Assembly: GCF_020614375.1 (NCBI RefSeq)
Contig: NZ_CP085328.1
Span: 310,001-374,000 of the forward strand
Length of the DNA stretch: 64,000 nt
Direction: 5' to 3'
From: Haladaptatus salinisoli
Lineage (GTDB): Archaea > Halobacteriota > Halobacteria > Halobacteriales > Haladaptataceae
A program made the translations under genes and the position numbers. The notes under the pieces were generated by a model. That model worked only from the letters and a program-made list of their open reading frames with translations, searched no databases and was not told the origin of the DNA. Within the stretch, counting starts at the first letter, position 1. The number at the start of each line of letters is the position of its first letter. Of this stretch, positions 43,444 through 52,546 are shown piece by piece.

Positions 43444-44193
43444 TCAGTCGCCGTTGATCGGATTCGAGGCGTCGCGGTTCGCGCTCTCACCGAGATACGC
43501 CTTGATAACGCGGTCGTCGTTCTGAATCTCGTCCGGGGTTCCCTCCGCGATGAGCTGACCGTTGTCCAGCACGAAGATACGTTCACTGACGGTCATCAAC
43601 GCGCGCATGACGTGGTCGATAAGGAAGACGGTCTTGTCTCGCGCTTTAATATCGGCGATGAGGTCGATGATCTCCCCAGTTTCCTCCGGATCGAGTCCAC
43701 CCGCGACCTCGTCGAACAAGAGCACATCGGGATCTGTAGCGAGGACGCGCGCGATCTCGAGGCGTTTGAGTGCACCGACGCTGAGGGTGTCAGGTGATTC
43801 GTGGGCCGCATCGGCGAGTCCAACGAACTTTAGCGCCTCGTAGGCACGCTCTTCCGGGTCGTCGGGGTTGCGTCCGCCGAACTGCGCCCCGACGGCGGCG
43901 TTCTCGAGCAGCGTTAGATTCTCGAACGGTCGAACGATTTGGTGAGTCTTGACCAGACCTCGGTGACAGATCCGGTGGGGCGACATCCCGGTGATGTCGT
44001 TGCCGTTGAAGATGACTCGACCCTCCGTCGGGTCGTGGATGCCGGTGAGCAGCCGAAAGAGCGTCGTCTTTCCGGCCCCGTTCGGGCCGATGAGTCCGAC
44101 GGACTCGCCGCGTTCGACCGAGAACGTCACGTCGTCCACGGCGACGACGCCACCGAATCGTTTCGTGAGGCCCTGTCCTTCTAGTAGCGCCAT
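43444..44193 (-). CDS. livG: LIV-type ABC transporter ATPase LivG (second system)
   Basis: 249 residues. Walker A is GLIGPNGAGKTTLFRLLTGI, the LivG loop GLVKTHQIVRPFENLTLLEN, signature LSVGALKRLEIARVLATDP, Walker B DVLLFDEVAGGLDPEE. It is the missing LivG for the binding protein and permeases at 48444-51662, 4 kb away, whose own cluster has only livF nearby. It is divergent from the CoA synthetase gene. Confidence 0.88.
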   Translation of the reverse strand: MALLEGQGLTKRFGGVVAVDDVTFSVERGESVGLIGPNGAGKTTLFRLLTGIHDPTEGRVIFNGNDITGMSPHRICHRGLVKTHQIVRPFENLTLLENAAVGAQFGGRNPDDPEERAYEALKFVGLADAAHESPDTLSVGALKRLEIARVLATDPDVLLFDEVAGGLDPEETGEIIDLIADIKARDKTVFLIDHVMRALMTVSERIFVLDNGQLIAEGTPDEIQNDDRVIKAYLGESANRDASNPINGD

Positions 44194-44308
44194 TCTGTGG
44201 GCGATTGGCGACCCATTCGCATAAACCTACTCCCGAATCGTGGCGGACGAGAGTGATCCGTTTCGGTCGTAGATGGAAACATTGCGTCCGAGAGTCGGGG
44301 AAAACGAT

Positions 44309-45712
44309 ATGGTGGTCATCCGAATAGAGGTAGCTGTGAATCTCCAGAGACTGTTCGACCCCGACAGTATTGCGGTCATCGGGGCCTCACAGACCGAGGG
44401 AAAGATCGGCTACGAGGCGATGGCGAATGCGACTGCGTTCAGCGGTTCCGTCTACCCCGTCAATCCGTCTTCGTCGGGAACGGTGTTCGACGAATCGTTC
44501 GTCGCCTCAGTCACGGAAATCGATGACACCGTCGACCTCGCCTTGCTGTGCGTTCCCGGGCCTGTTGTTCCGGACGTGCTCGAAGAGTGTGGCGAAGCCA
44601 ACGTCGGAGGTGCCGTCATCTACGCCGGCGGCTTCGCCGAGACCGGTGAGGAGGGTGAACGCCTCCAGGAACGCGTCGTCGAGGTGGCAACTGAACACGA
44701 TATCGCGCTTCTCGGGCCGAATACGAGCGGATTCGTCGTCCCGAGCGAGGAACTGCTTGCCTCGTTCGCGAGCGGTGTCGAGCGGATACCAACAGGAAAC
44801 GTCGCGGTCGTCGCTCAAAGTGGCGGCGTCGCTCACGTTCTCGCCTTCCAGGCTCGTCGCGAGAACTACGGGTTGTCGGCGATGGTCGGGCTCGGAAATC
44901 GCGCCAACGTCGGTTTTCGGGAGGTCGTCTCGTATCTCGATGCAAACAAGCGAACCGACGCGATACTTCTGCACGTTGAGGGCACAGACGACGGACGTGG
45001 ATTACTCGAAACGTGTCGTGACGCCGAGACGCCGGTGGTCGCCTACAAGGTAGGAAAGACCGACGTCGGCGACTTCGCCGAGTCACACACCGGAGCGCTG
45101 ACGGGGGAGCACGAACTGTATATGGCGGGATTCGAGCAGTATGGTGCCCTGACGGTCGAATCGACGAGCGAACTGATCGACGCGGGCGTCGCGCTCGGAC
45201 GCTCGCCCAGCCCCTCTGGACCGAACGTCGGCGTCGTGACGGCACAAGCCGGCCCTGGAATCATCATCGCTGACCGCATTCAACGGGCTGGCGGTAACCT
45301 CTCAGAACTGACGACGCCGACCCAAAAGCGTCTTGAAGGGCTCCTCCCCGGAATTACGTACTCAGGAAATCCCGTCGATACCGGGCGGCCCATGCCGGAG
45401 TTTGGCGAGGTCGTGTCCGCCGTCGCGGAGGACGAACAGATTGATATCGTCCTCGTATACGAACTGTTCGAGGAGGCGTTGGGCTTCCCACTCGACAAAC
45501 TCGACGGCTTGGCCGAAAGAGTCGACAAACCGGTCCTGTTCGCCACGGACGGCATCGAGGAGGATATGGCAGACGACCTCGAATCGCTCCGCGCGGCAAA
45601 CATCCCTGTGTTCACCTCGCCCGAGCGCGGCGCGGAGGCTGCTGCCCTGCTCGCTGAGTACTCCGTGCTCTCCGGTGCCGCCGATCGAACGGAGGTGAAC
45701 GCGAATGTCTGA
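44309..45712 (+). CDS. acdA: ADP-forming acyl-CoA synthetase, alpha subunit
   Basis: 467 residues from ATG 44309; a GTG at 44336 would match family starts better. The CoA-binding domain has SIAVIGASQTEGKIGYEAMA and SVYPVNPSSSGTVF. Succinyl-CoA-synthetase-like domains carry VAVVAQSGGVAHVLAFQA and the phospho-His loop DFAESHTGALTGEHELYMAG. It makes ATP from acyl-CoA or runs in reverse to activate acids. Haloarchaea usually have a fused protein, but here the beta subunit is separate and overlaps by eight bases. Aryl acids are possible substrates given the gentisate neighbours. Confidence 0.88.
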   Translation: MVVIRIEVAVNLQRLFDPDSIAVIGASQTEGKIGYEAMANATAFSGSVYPVNPSSSGTVFDESFVASVTEIDDTVDLALLCVPGPVVPDVLEECGEANVGGAVIYAGGFAETGEEGERLQERVVEVATEHDIALLGPNTSGFVVPSEELLASFASGVERIPTGNVAVVAQSGGVAHVLAFQARRENYGLSAMVGLGNRANVGFREVVSYLDANKRTDAILLHVEGTDDGRGLLETCRDAETPVVAYKVGKTDVGDFAESHTGALTGEHELYMAGFEQYGALTVESTSELIDAGVALGRSPSPSGPNVGVVTAQAGPGIIIADRIQRAGGNLSELTTPTQKRLEGLLPGITYSGNPVDTGRPMPEFGEVVSAVAEDEQIDIVLVYELFEEALGFPLDKLDGLAERVDKPVLFATDGIEEDMADDLESLRAANIPVFTSPERGAEAAALLAEYSVLSGAADRTEVNANV

Positions 45713-46403
45713 TCCCATCACAACGGCGCAGGCGGACGGGCGGACGATCCTAACCGAGGCGGAAAGTAAGTCGCTGCTCGCGAACGCCGACGTAACGACT
45801 CCCGCGTTCCGCGTCGTGGAAGACGCACCGGCGGCCGTCGAGTCGGCTAAAGCCATCGGCTATCCCGTCGTCGTCAAAGTCTCCGCTTCGTCAATCGTCC
45901 ACAAGAGTGAGTGGGCCGACGGCGTCGGCGTAGCGCTCGGATTGGAGACCGGAGACGCAGTCCACGAGGCCGCCCAGACGATCCTCGACGCTGCGACTGC
46001 GGCGGAAATCGAGGCGAACATCCTCGTCGAAGCGGCGCACGATACGGATGCGGGTACCGAGGTCATTGTCGGCGGTCTGCGAGATCCGTCGTTCGGTCCC
46101 GTCGTACTGACAGGCCTCGGCGGCGTTTTTACGGAGGTGTTTGCGGATACCAGTCACCGTCTCGCGCCGATCGACCGAGCGGAAGCTCGGTCGGCGATCG
46201 AAGAACTACAGGCAATACGTATCCTCGACGGCTACCGTGGAAGGCCACCAGCCGATGTATCGGCACTCGCGGATGTCGTCAAGCGCATCGGGGATCTCGT
46301 CGTCGATTACGAAGCGATCGCAGAGGTGGACATCAATCCTGTGCTGGCGACCGACACCGGCGCCGTAGCATTGGACGCCGCCGTCGTTCTTCGGGAGGAG
46401 TGA
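45705..46403 (+). CDS. acdB: ADP-forming acyl-CoA synthetase, beta subunit
   Basis: 232 residues, ATP-grasp fold. Motifs: GYPVVVKVSASSIVHKSEWA, VALGLETGDAVHEAAQTILD, GTEVIVGGLRDPSFGPVVLT, GLGGVFTEVFADTSHRLAPI, AEVDINPVLATD. It binds ADP and completes phosphoryl transfer from the alpha-subunit His. It follows acdA in overlap, and the thioesterase starts two bases after its stop. Confidence 0.9.
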   Translation: MSDPITTAQADGRTILTEAESKSLLANADVTTPAFRVVEDAPAAVESAKAIGYPVVVKVSASSIVHKSEWADGVGVALGLETGDAVHEAAQTILDAATAAEIEANILVEAAHDTDAGTEVIVGGLRDPSFGPVVLTGLGGVFTEVFADTSHRLAPIDRAEARSAIEELQAIRILDGYRGRPPADVSALADVVKRIGDLVVDYEAIAEVDINPVLATDTGAVALDAAVVLREE

Positions 46404-46405
46404 CC

Positions 46406-46807
46406 ATGTACGAGCGAACTTGGACGGTGCGATTTTCGGACACCGATCCCTTCGGCATCGCCCACTACCCCCGCATCGTCGACGCCATCCACGAGACATC
46501 CGACATGTTCATGGAAGCGATCGGCTGGCCGTTCTGGGAGATATCCCAGGAGCGCGGGTTCGGCCTCCCGCTCGTAGAGATGAACTTTGAATTCGAGAGT
46601 CCTGTCGAAGCCGGCGATGACGTCACCATCGAACTGACGCCGACGCTCGGAAACCGGAGCGTGAAATTCGAATACGTCGCGCGTTGCGGCGGAGAGGTGG
46701 CGTTCTCCGGGTATGAACAGCGCGTCTGCGCTCGCACCGGCGGCGAGGGTGCGATCGAACTTCCTGATGATCTCCGTAAAGCGATGGAGGCGTACACCGA
46801 CAACTAA
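46406..46807 (+). CDS. 4-hydroxybenzoyl-CoA thioesterase-family protein
   Basis: 133 residues, single hot-dog fold. The catalytic region VRFSDTDPFGIAHYPRIVDA has the Asp typical of the 4-hydroxybenzoyl-CoA and YbgC thioesterases, followed by MFMEAIGWPFWEIS and EMNFEFESPVEAGDDVTIEL. It hydrolyses acyl- or aroyl-CoA. Downstream lies gentisate dioxygenase, so release of gentisate from gentisyl-CoA is an attractive role (inference). It is co-transcribed with acdAB. Confidence 0.85.
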   Translation: MYERTWTVRFSDTDPFGIAHYPRIVDAIHETSDMFMEAIGWPFWEISQERGFGLPLVEMNFEFESPVEAGDDVTIELTPTLGNRSVKFEYVARCGGEVAFSGYEQRVCARTGGEGAIELPDDLRKAMEAYTDN

Positions 46808-46911
46808 TCACCGTGTTGACCGCTTGGGCTCTTCTCTAGTCACGTCAGACGGCGGGGACAGTCACAGCCGTGGACGATGCGCTTTTAGGACTTCCATCAT
46901 AATGTATGCAC

Positions 46912-47082
46912 ATGGCCGAATTCGACAACATCTATGCCGAGGAAGATCCGTTCGTCCAAGCACACTTTGACTGCTTGAGCTGCGGAGGGAAGCTCTGGGA
47001 GTACGCGATTCAGGGACAGATGGTTTGCGAGGATTGTCGAGCTGTCTTCCCTTCCAAGGAAATTTTCGACGCACAGACGTAG
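46912..47082 (+). CDS. 56-residue zinc-ribbon protein
   Basis: ATG 46912 to TAG 47082. The frame MAEFDNIYAEEDPFVQAHFD leads to CLSCGGKLWEYAIQGQMVCEDCRAVF split around two CxxC pairs (Cys at about residues 21, 24, 39 and 42), a treble or ribbon zinc site. It is acidic, as expected for a haloarchaeon, and has its own TATA-like region upstream. Such small zinc proteins are common in haloarchaea and of unknown role. It stands between thioesterase and gentisate dioxygenase. Confidence 0.75.
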   Translation: MAEFDNIYAEEDPFVQAHFDCLSCGGKLWEYAIQGQMVCEDCRAVFPSKEIFDAQT

Positions 47083-47196
47083 CTCTGCGGGGAGACCACT
47101 TTCAACCTGCCGACCGTCGGCCCCGTAGGCAGATGCGTATCCCGATCGGGTAGACGCGTCCACTACACTTATGGTGAATCTGGATAATAATTGACT

Positions 47197-48279
47197 ATGG
47201 CTCAGCAAGAACCAGAAGAACTCTTGGAGCTGAGTTCCGACACACGGAACATCCTAGAAGACCACGGTCTACGTCCGCTCTGGGAGGTGGAGGACGACTT
47301 CGGAAACGTCTTCGACGACCTCGAAGCGGACATCTGGAAGTGGGAGGACATCCAGACCGCCATCGACAGCATCGAGGAGGACGTCCCGATCGCCGACCTG
47401 CCGCCGGGCTTTCAGCGGCGTGTCGCAGTCCCGATCAATACTGCAATCGGGAACGCGATCTCGAACACGATCTACGTCGGCGTCCAGACGGTCTCTCCGG
47501 GGGAAACCGCTCCCTCTCATCGGCACTCGGCCAACGCCCTGCGGTTCACCATCGACGGAAACGAGGAGATGAAGACAGTCGTTGCGGGCGAGGAGTTTCC
47601 GATGGAGGACAACGACCTCATCACGACGCCCCAGTGGGAGTGGCACGACCACGTCAATGACTCCGACGAAACGGCCGCATGGCTTGACGTCCTCGACCTA
47701 CCGCTCTTCTTGGACTCGCTGAACAAGCGACAGGCCTTCGAGAACCACGAACTCGAACGCCAACCCGTCACGAAGACCCAGGGCTACTGGGACTCCCAGT
47801 ACGGTCGCGGCCGTCCCGCAAATGAAAAGACGGACGGTTCAATTCCGGGGCCGTTCGAGGGCATCCGCGAGGCGACACCGCCGTACCGCTTCGGCTGGGA
47901 CGAGATGCTTGAGACGCTCCGCCAGCGAGCGGACAATGACGACCCCGACCCGCACGACGGGTACAGCCTCGCATACGTCAATCCTGCCACCGGGAAGGAG
48001 CCGCTGTTCCCGACCATGTCGTTCCGTGCGCAACTGTTGAACGAGGGACCGACAGATCCGCACTTCCACAACGCCACAGAAGTGTACTTCGTCATCGAAG
48101 GGGAAGGTGCAACCCACGTCGGTGACGAGGCGTTGGAGTGGGGGAAGTGGGATATCTTCGTCGTGCCACCGGACGAGATCCACCATCACGAACCCGAAGA
48201 TGAAGCGATCCTCCTCGGTATGAGTGACCGTCCGGTGTTCGAGGCGTTCAACTTCTACGCCGAGGCCCAACCGTCCTGA
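47197..48279 (+). CDS. gdoA: Gentisate 1,2-dioxygenase
   Basis: 360 residues, a bicupin as in the family. Cupin one has the iron ligands in APSHRHSANALRFTIDGNEE with the later His in WEWHDHVND; cupin two has DPHFHNATEVYFVIEGEGAT and DEIHHHEPED. Between them lies the family segment PGPFEGIREATPPYRFGWDE. It opens the gentisate ring to maleylpyruvate with O2 and Fe(II). Haloarchaeal versions are known from aromatic degraders. A TATA-like stretch is near 47180, so it probably has its own promoter. Confidence 0.93.
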   Translation: MAQQEPEELLELSSDTRNILEDHGLRPLWEVEDDFGNVFDDLEADIWKWEDIQTAIDSIEEDVPIADLPPGFQRRVAVPINTAIGNAISNTIYVGVQTVSPGETAPSHRHSANALRFTIDGNEEMKTVVAGEEFPMEDNDLITTPQWEWHDHVNDSDETAAWLDVLDLPLFLDSLNKRQAFENHELERQPVTKTQGYWDSQYGRGRPANEKTDGSIPGPFEGIREATPPYRFGWDEMLETLRQRADNDDPDPHDGYSLAYVNPATGKEPLFPTMSFRAQLLNEGPTDPHFHNATEVYFVIEGEGATHVGDEALEWGKWDIFVVPPDEIHHHEPEDEAILLGMSDRPVFEAFNFYAEAQPS

Positions 48280-48443
48280 AAACCCCCGTTGTGAGAGAAT
48301 CGCTCTTCTCTACATCTACTGGTTTGCGCGGCGGGTAACTTAGGACGTGACTGAAGCGGCTCCACGGATCATTTTACTCGTCGCTCCTTCGCGAGATATT
48401 CACATACATTTATAATCAGCTGCTCATATTGGAACAGTATAGC

Positions 48444-49706
48444 ATGACAGACGGTAGCAGGCAGAGTAGACGGAACTATCTCAAAGTGACCACCGCTACT
48501 GGGGCTGTTGCATTCGGTGGCCTCGCAGGGTGTCTCGAAAGTATCGGCAACGGTGGCGGCGGCCAGGGCGGCTCTAATTCGATCGTCATCGCAGGCACCA
48601 TCCCCGAGAGCGGCCAATTCTCGTCGCTTGGTCAAGATCTCAAGCGTGGCTATAACCTCGGTGTCAAGCGGATGAACGAACAGTTAGATCAGGAAGTCAA
48701 ACTCATTCTCAAAGATGACAAAAGCGACCCTAAGGAGGTTCGCAAGCAGCTCCAGCAGATTACGAGTAACAATGATGTGACGATGATCTGGGGAAGCTTC
48801 TCGAGCCTGCTCGTGACCGCCGGGAGTGCATACGCCGAGAATCAGAACCTCCCTTTCCTCGGCGCGTTCTTCGCCTACGAGCAACCGCACCGCAACGAAG
48901 GTTACGAGTGGACGTTCTCCCCGTTTCCGAAATCGCGCGACGTGGCGCGGTCGACGAAGGGAGTCCTCGGACTCATCCCAGAGAACGAGCGGCCGACCAA
49001 AGTCGGCATCTGGGAGCCTAACTCGGGGTGGGGGAACGAGCAGTCCAACGCCTGGGAAGAGACGCTCACCAAGGAGGGCTACGAGGTTGTCCTTCGGAAA
49101 AAGTTCGAGATTGGGGCGAAGGACTTCTCGACGTTGATCTCTCAATCGAAGAGCAACGGAGTCGAGATTCTGCTCTCCGTCCCGACGCCTCCAGGCGGTA
49201 TCACGGCCGTCAAACAGATGCGGGATAACGGATGGTCGCCGAAGGTTCTGAAATTTGTCCGCGGCGCGGATCCATCGGCCTGGTGGTCGTCTCTTGGACA
49301 GGACGGAGCCTACGCACTGATGTGTCCCGGTTGGGTACCAGGATTGACGGGTAACGGCAACAAGGAACTGTGGAACTCGTACAGCGAAGCACACAACCTC
49401 GGCAAGAACGACCTCATCCCCGTGGCAGTCGGCGGTTCGTACAACGTCGCCCAGGTTGCCACTCAAGCGGTTCAGGCCGCCAGTTCCACCGCCCCAAAAG
49501 ACATCCGGAACGCGCTGCGACAGGAAACGTTCAAGACGGTCATTGGCCAGTTCAGCTTCGAGAAAAACGGCCTTCCGACGGAGGGCGAACTCACCGCACC
49601 GACGGGACAGTGGTGGCAAGGCGGCCAGCATCTAGCGTATCCCCAAGCAGACTCGAATCGGGCCGTCGATTTCAAATATCCAATTCCATCTTGGAACCAG
49701 CGATGA
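48444..49706 (+). CDS. livJ: LIV-type substrate-binding lipoprotein (second system)
   Basis: 420 residues from ATG 48444. The signal DGSRQSRRNYLKVTTATGAV then GGLAGCLES has a twin-arginine pair and lipobox Cys. The mature part is the type 1 periplasmic-binding fold (IVIAGTIPESGQFSSLGQDL, TMIWGSFSSLLVTAGSAYAE). The sequence differs clearly from the livJ at 28879, so the ligand is probably different. Placement beside gentisate genes suggests an aromatic or organic acid ligand. Permeases follow after 43 bp. Confidence 0.9.
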   Translation: MTDGSRQSRRNYLKVTTATGAVAFGGLAGCLESIGNGGGGQGGSNSIVIAGTIPESGQFSSLGQDLKRGYNLGVKRMNEQLDQEVKLILKDDKSDPKEVRKQLQQITSNNDVTMIWGSFSSLLVTAGSAYAENQNLPFLGAFFAYEQPHRNEGYEWTFSPFPKSRDVARSTKGVLGLIPENERPTKVGIWEPNSGWGNEQSNAWEETLTKEGYEVVLRKKFEIGAKDFSTLISQSKSNGVEILLSVPTPPGGITAVKQMRDNGWSPKVLKFVRGADPSAWWSSLGQDGAYALMCPGWVPGLTGNGNKELWNSYSEAHNLGKNDLIPVAVGGSYNVAQVATQAVQAASSTAPKDIRNALRQETFKTVIGQFSFEKNGLPTEGELTAPTGQWWQGGQHLAYPQADSNRAVDFKYPIPSWNQR

Positions 49707-49749
49707 ACTCACTCTCCAATCACATTCCCCACAACCTAACTTCCAAACC

Positions 49750-50631
49750 ATGCCGACGAATCAACTGATACTACAGACGTTCATCGACGGGCTCCTCCTC
49801 GGAGGAATCTACGCCGTCGCGGCCCTCGGCCTGTCACTTGTGTTCGGCATCATGGATATCGTGAACCTCGCTCACGGACACATGCTCATGGTCGGAGGCT
49901 ACGTCGCGGTCATCCTCTTTACGGCGGTTGGAATTACGCCGCTCATCGGGATGGTCGCCGCGATAGGTCTCATGTTCCTCTTTGGAATGGCACTTCAAAA
50001 AGTTCTGCTCGATCACGTCGTCGACGAAGGACTCGAACAGCCGATCATCGTGCTGTTCGGCCTGGCCCTCGTGTTGCAGAACCTCGGGGAGTATTTCTTG
50101 GGCGGTGATTCTCAGTCGACGAACATTGGGATCCCCGGAAGCGGCTTCAAGGTTGGATCCGTATTCTTCTCGTTTCCGCGGACGGTGACCTTCGTCATCG
50201 CGCTGGTTCTTATCGTCGGGACGTGGGGCTTCCTTCGATACACGACGACTGGGGCGGCGATCCGAGCGACCGCACAGAATCGCACTGCTGCACGGTACAT
50301 GGGCATCGACACCGACCGGATCTACATCGTCACGCTAGGAATCGGGACGGCGCTCGCCGGCGCGGCCGGAGCGCTGCTCTCGATGCTATTCCCCATCGAC
50401 CCGTACGTCGGCTGGTCGTACTTGTTGAAGGCGTTCGCCGTCGTCGTCCTCGGCGGCGTCGGGAGCATCATCGGAACGCTAGTCGGGGGGCTGACGCTGG
50501 GGATCTCGGAGAATCTCGGCGCGCTCTACCTCGGCGGTGGCTATCGGGACGTCATCAGCTTTTCCATCTTTCTCGCGGTGCTCCTCCTGCGGCCGCAAGG
50601 ATTGTTCGGTTCGGGCGGGGGTGACGCATGA
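49750..50631 (+). CDS. livH: LIV-type ABC permease LivH (second system)
   Basis: 293 residues, about eight membrane segments. LivH motifs: LGLSLVFGIMDIVNLAHGHM near residue 25, and the EAA-like loop ATAQNRTAARYMGIDTDRIY. It overlaps livM by four bases (ATGA). It forms the translocation path with LivM. Confidence 0.92.
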   Translation: MPTNQLILQTFIDGLLLGGIYAVAALGLSLVFGIMDIVNLAHGHMLMVGGYVAVILFTAVGITPLIGMVAAIGLMFLFGMALQKVLLDHVVDEGLEQPIIVLFGLALVLQNLGEYFLGGDSQSTNIGIPGSGFKVGSVFFSFPRTVTFVIALVLIVGTWGFLRYTTTGAAIRATAQNRTAARYMGIDTDRIYIVTLGIGTALAGAAGALLSMLFPIDPYVGWSYLLKAFAVVVLGGVGSIIGTLVGGLTLGISENLGALYLGGGYRDVISFSIFLAVLLLRPQGLFGSGGGDA

Positions 50632-51662
50632 GCGACTCCGAACATCGTTTCAACGGCCAACGGTTCGGCGGTCGCCGAGTCGTTGCGGTGAGCGTAGTCG
50701 TCGTGTTACTGTACGCCGCCGTGCCGTTCGTGACGAACGCCGCAATCACCGAAATCGCGTTCACCGGACTGGTATTCGTCATGCTTGGTGTTTCGTGGAA
50801 TCTCCTCGCCGGTTATGCGGGACAGATTTCGCTGGGTCATGCAGCATTCTTCGGCGTGGGTGCGTTCGCCTCGGCCTGGGTAACGACGCCCACGCGAGTG
50901 GGGCTTCCGGCGAGTCTTGAGATGCCGATTCTTGTCTCGTTGCTAGTCGGTGCGCTCGTGGCGGCGCTCATCGCGCTCGTCGTCGGGCCTATCATGTTCC
51001 GACTACGCGGTCACTACTTCGCAATCGGCACGCTCGCACTCGCCGCCATTATACAGCTCGTTATGCTCGACCAACGTCAGTTCACAGGTGGATCGACCGG
51101 CTACTTCGTTCAGAGCGACGTGCTCAAGGAGGTGATGTTTCTCGTGGCGCTACTCGCGACCGTTCTGACCGTGGCTGTCACTTACCGTATTGTTCGAAGT
51201 CCCCTTGGACTCGGGATGAAGGCGATCCACAGTGACGAGTCGGCAGCGAGCAGTCTCGGCGTCAATCCGCTCAAGTACAAGATGTACGCATTCGTGATAT
51301 CGTCGTTCTTTGCCGGCCTCACGGGTGCTCTCTACGCGCAGTACACGCTGTACGTCAACGCCGAATCAACCCTCGGTGTCGTCTGGACGATCGATACGCT
51401 GTTGATCGTCATCCTCGGCGGAATGGGGACGATGGCGGGGCCGATCTTCGGTGCAATGCTGTTCCTGGGTCTCGACAACTTCCTGACCCCAGTCGTTGGC
51501 GCGCTCGCGACCACTGTGGAAGGACTCCTAATCATCCTGTTCATCATCTTCCTCCCGAACGGACTCTATGGGATCGTTCGCGAGCGACTCCTTGAGAAGT
51601 CAAGCGAGTCGCCACCCGTCGGTTCTGAACAACCGACCGTAGGAGGTTCGGACGAACGATAA
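50628..51662 (+). CDS. livM: LIV-type ABC permease LivM (second system)
   Basis: 344 residues, about nine membrane segments. LivM motifs: NLLAGYAGQISLGHAAFFGV, IVRSPLGLGMKAIHSDESAA, SSLGVNPLKYKMYAFVISSF, FFAGLTGALYAQYTLYVN. The C-terminal 35 residues are an acidic cytoplasmic tail. No ATPase gene follows in this operon; livF lies convergent downstream and livG 7 kb upstream. Confidence 0.92.
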   Translation: MSDSEHRFNGQRFGGRRVVAVSVVVVLLYAAVPFVTNAAITEIAFTGLVFVMLGVSWNLLAGYAGQISLGHAAFFGVGAFASAWVTTPTRVGLPASLEMPILVSLLVGALVAALIALVVGPIMFRLRGHYFAIGTLALAAIIQLVMLDQRQFTGGSTGYFVQSDVLKEVMFLVALLATVLTVAVTYRIVRSPLGLGMKAIHSDESAASSLGVNPLKYKMYAFVISSFFAGLTGALYAQYTLYVNAESTLGVVWTIDTLLIVILGGMGTMAGPIFGAMLFLGLDNFLTPVVGALATTVEGLLIILFIIFLPNGLYGIVRERLLEKSSESPPVGSEQPTVGGSDER

Positions 51663-51737
51663 CCGCTTGCGAAATCGCGGTAGCTTCTTTCCAACTCGGC
51701 TCTGTGAATCCCCGAGCGAGTACTGATCGGTGATGAG

Positions 51738-52442
51738 TCAGGCGCCTAAGTACGAGGTTTCAACGCGCTCGTCGGTGGCGAGCTCCTCCGCGGTTCCAGA
51801 TAGCGAATTACGTCCCGATTCAAGGACGTACCCCCTGTCCGCGACACGGAGCGCGTTGTAGAGATCCTGTTCGACGAGCAATACGGTGGTTCCTTCGTCG
51901 TTGATGCGCTCGATTGCGTTGAACACGTTATCCACGAGTACCGGTGCGAGACCCAAACTCGCCTCGTCTAATAGGAGCAGCTTCGGATCACTCATCAGTC
52001 CACGACCGATAGCGAGCATCTGTTGTTCGCCGCCGGAGAGGGTTCCAGCGCGTTGATTTGAGCGTTCTTCTAGCCGGGGGAAGATATCGTAGACTCGTTT
52101 ACGTCGCTCGACCGTGTCGTCTCGGTCGACGTACGCGCCGAGGTTGAGGTTCTCTTCGACGGTACTGTCGTCGAAGATCTCGCGACCCTCTGGAACGTGG
52201 GCGACTCCTTTCGGAACGACCGCTTCCTGAGAAAGGTGGCCGATCGACTCACCTTCGAATCGCACTTCGCCGGACGACGGCGAGCGGTCACCGCAGATGG
52301 TCTTCAACACTGTCGTTTTGCCGGCGCCGTTTGCACCGAGTAAGGCGACCGTCTCGCCTTCCTCGACGGAGAGGCTCACGTCCCAAAGTACCTGTATGTT
52401 TCCGTACGCGACGTCGATAGCGTTGATTTCGAGGAGTGACAT
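51738..52442 (-). CDS. livF: LIV-type ABC transporter ATPase LivF (second system)
   Basis: 234 residues. Walker A is ALLGANGAGKTTVLKTICGD, signature TLSGGEQQMLAIGRGLMSDP, Walker B KLLLLDEASLGLAP (DEA where most have DEP). It is short and without the LivG insert, hence LivF. It is convergent to livM with a 75-bp gap, so it is expressed separately from its permeases. Confidence 0.9.
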   Translation of the reverse strand: MSLLEINAIDVAYGNIQVLWDVSLSVEEGETVALLGANGAGKTTVLKTICGDRSPSSGEVRFEGESIGHLSQEAVVPKGVAHVPEGREIFDDSTVEENLNLGAYVDRDDTVERRKRVYDIFPRLEERSNQRAGTLSGGEQQMLAIGRGLMSDPKLLLLDEASLGLAPVLVDNVFNAIERINDEGTTVLLVEQDLYNALRVADRGYVLESGRNSLSGTAEELATDERVETSYLGA

Positions 52443-52546
52443 CGATTGGTAGTAGTATGTAGGTTCTGTCGTATAAGCCTACCTTCCGAGCCAGGAACGC
52501 GAACTGTGAGGAGTCGGACCTCGAACGAATCCTGACGAGCGACGCG

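Noticed and set aside
48684-49631. 315-residue minus-strand ORF
   Set aside because: Antisense shadow of the substrate-binding protein gene.
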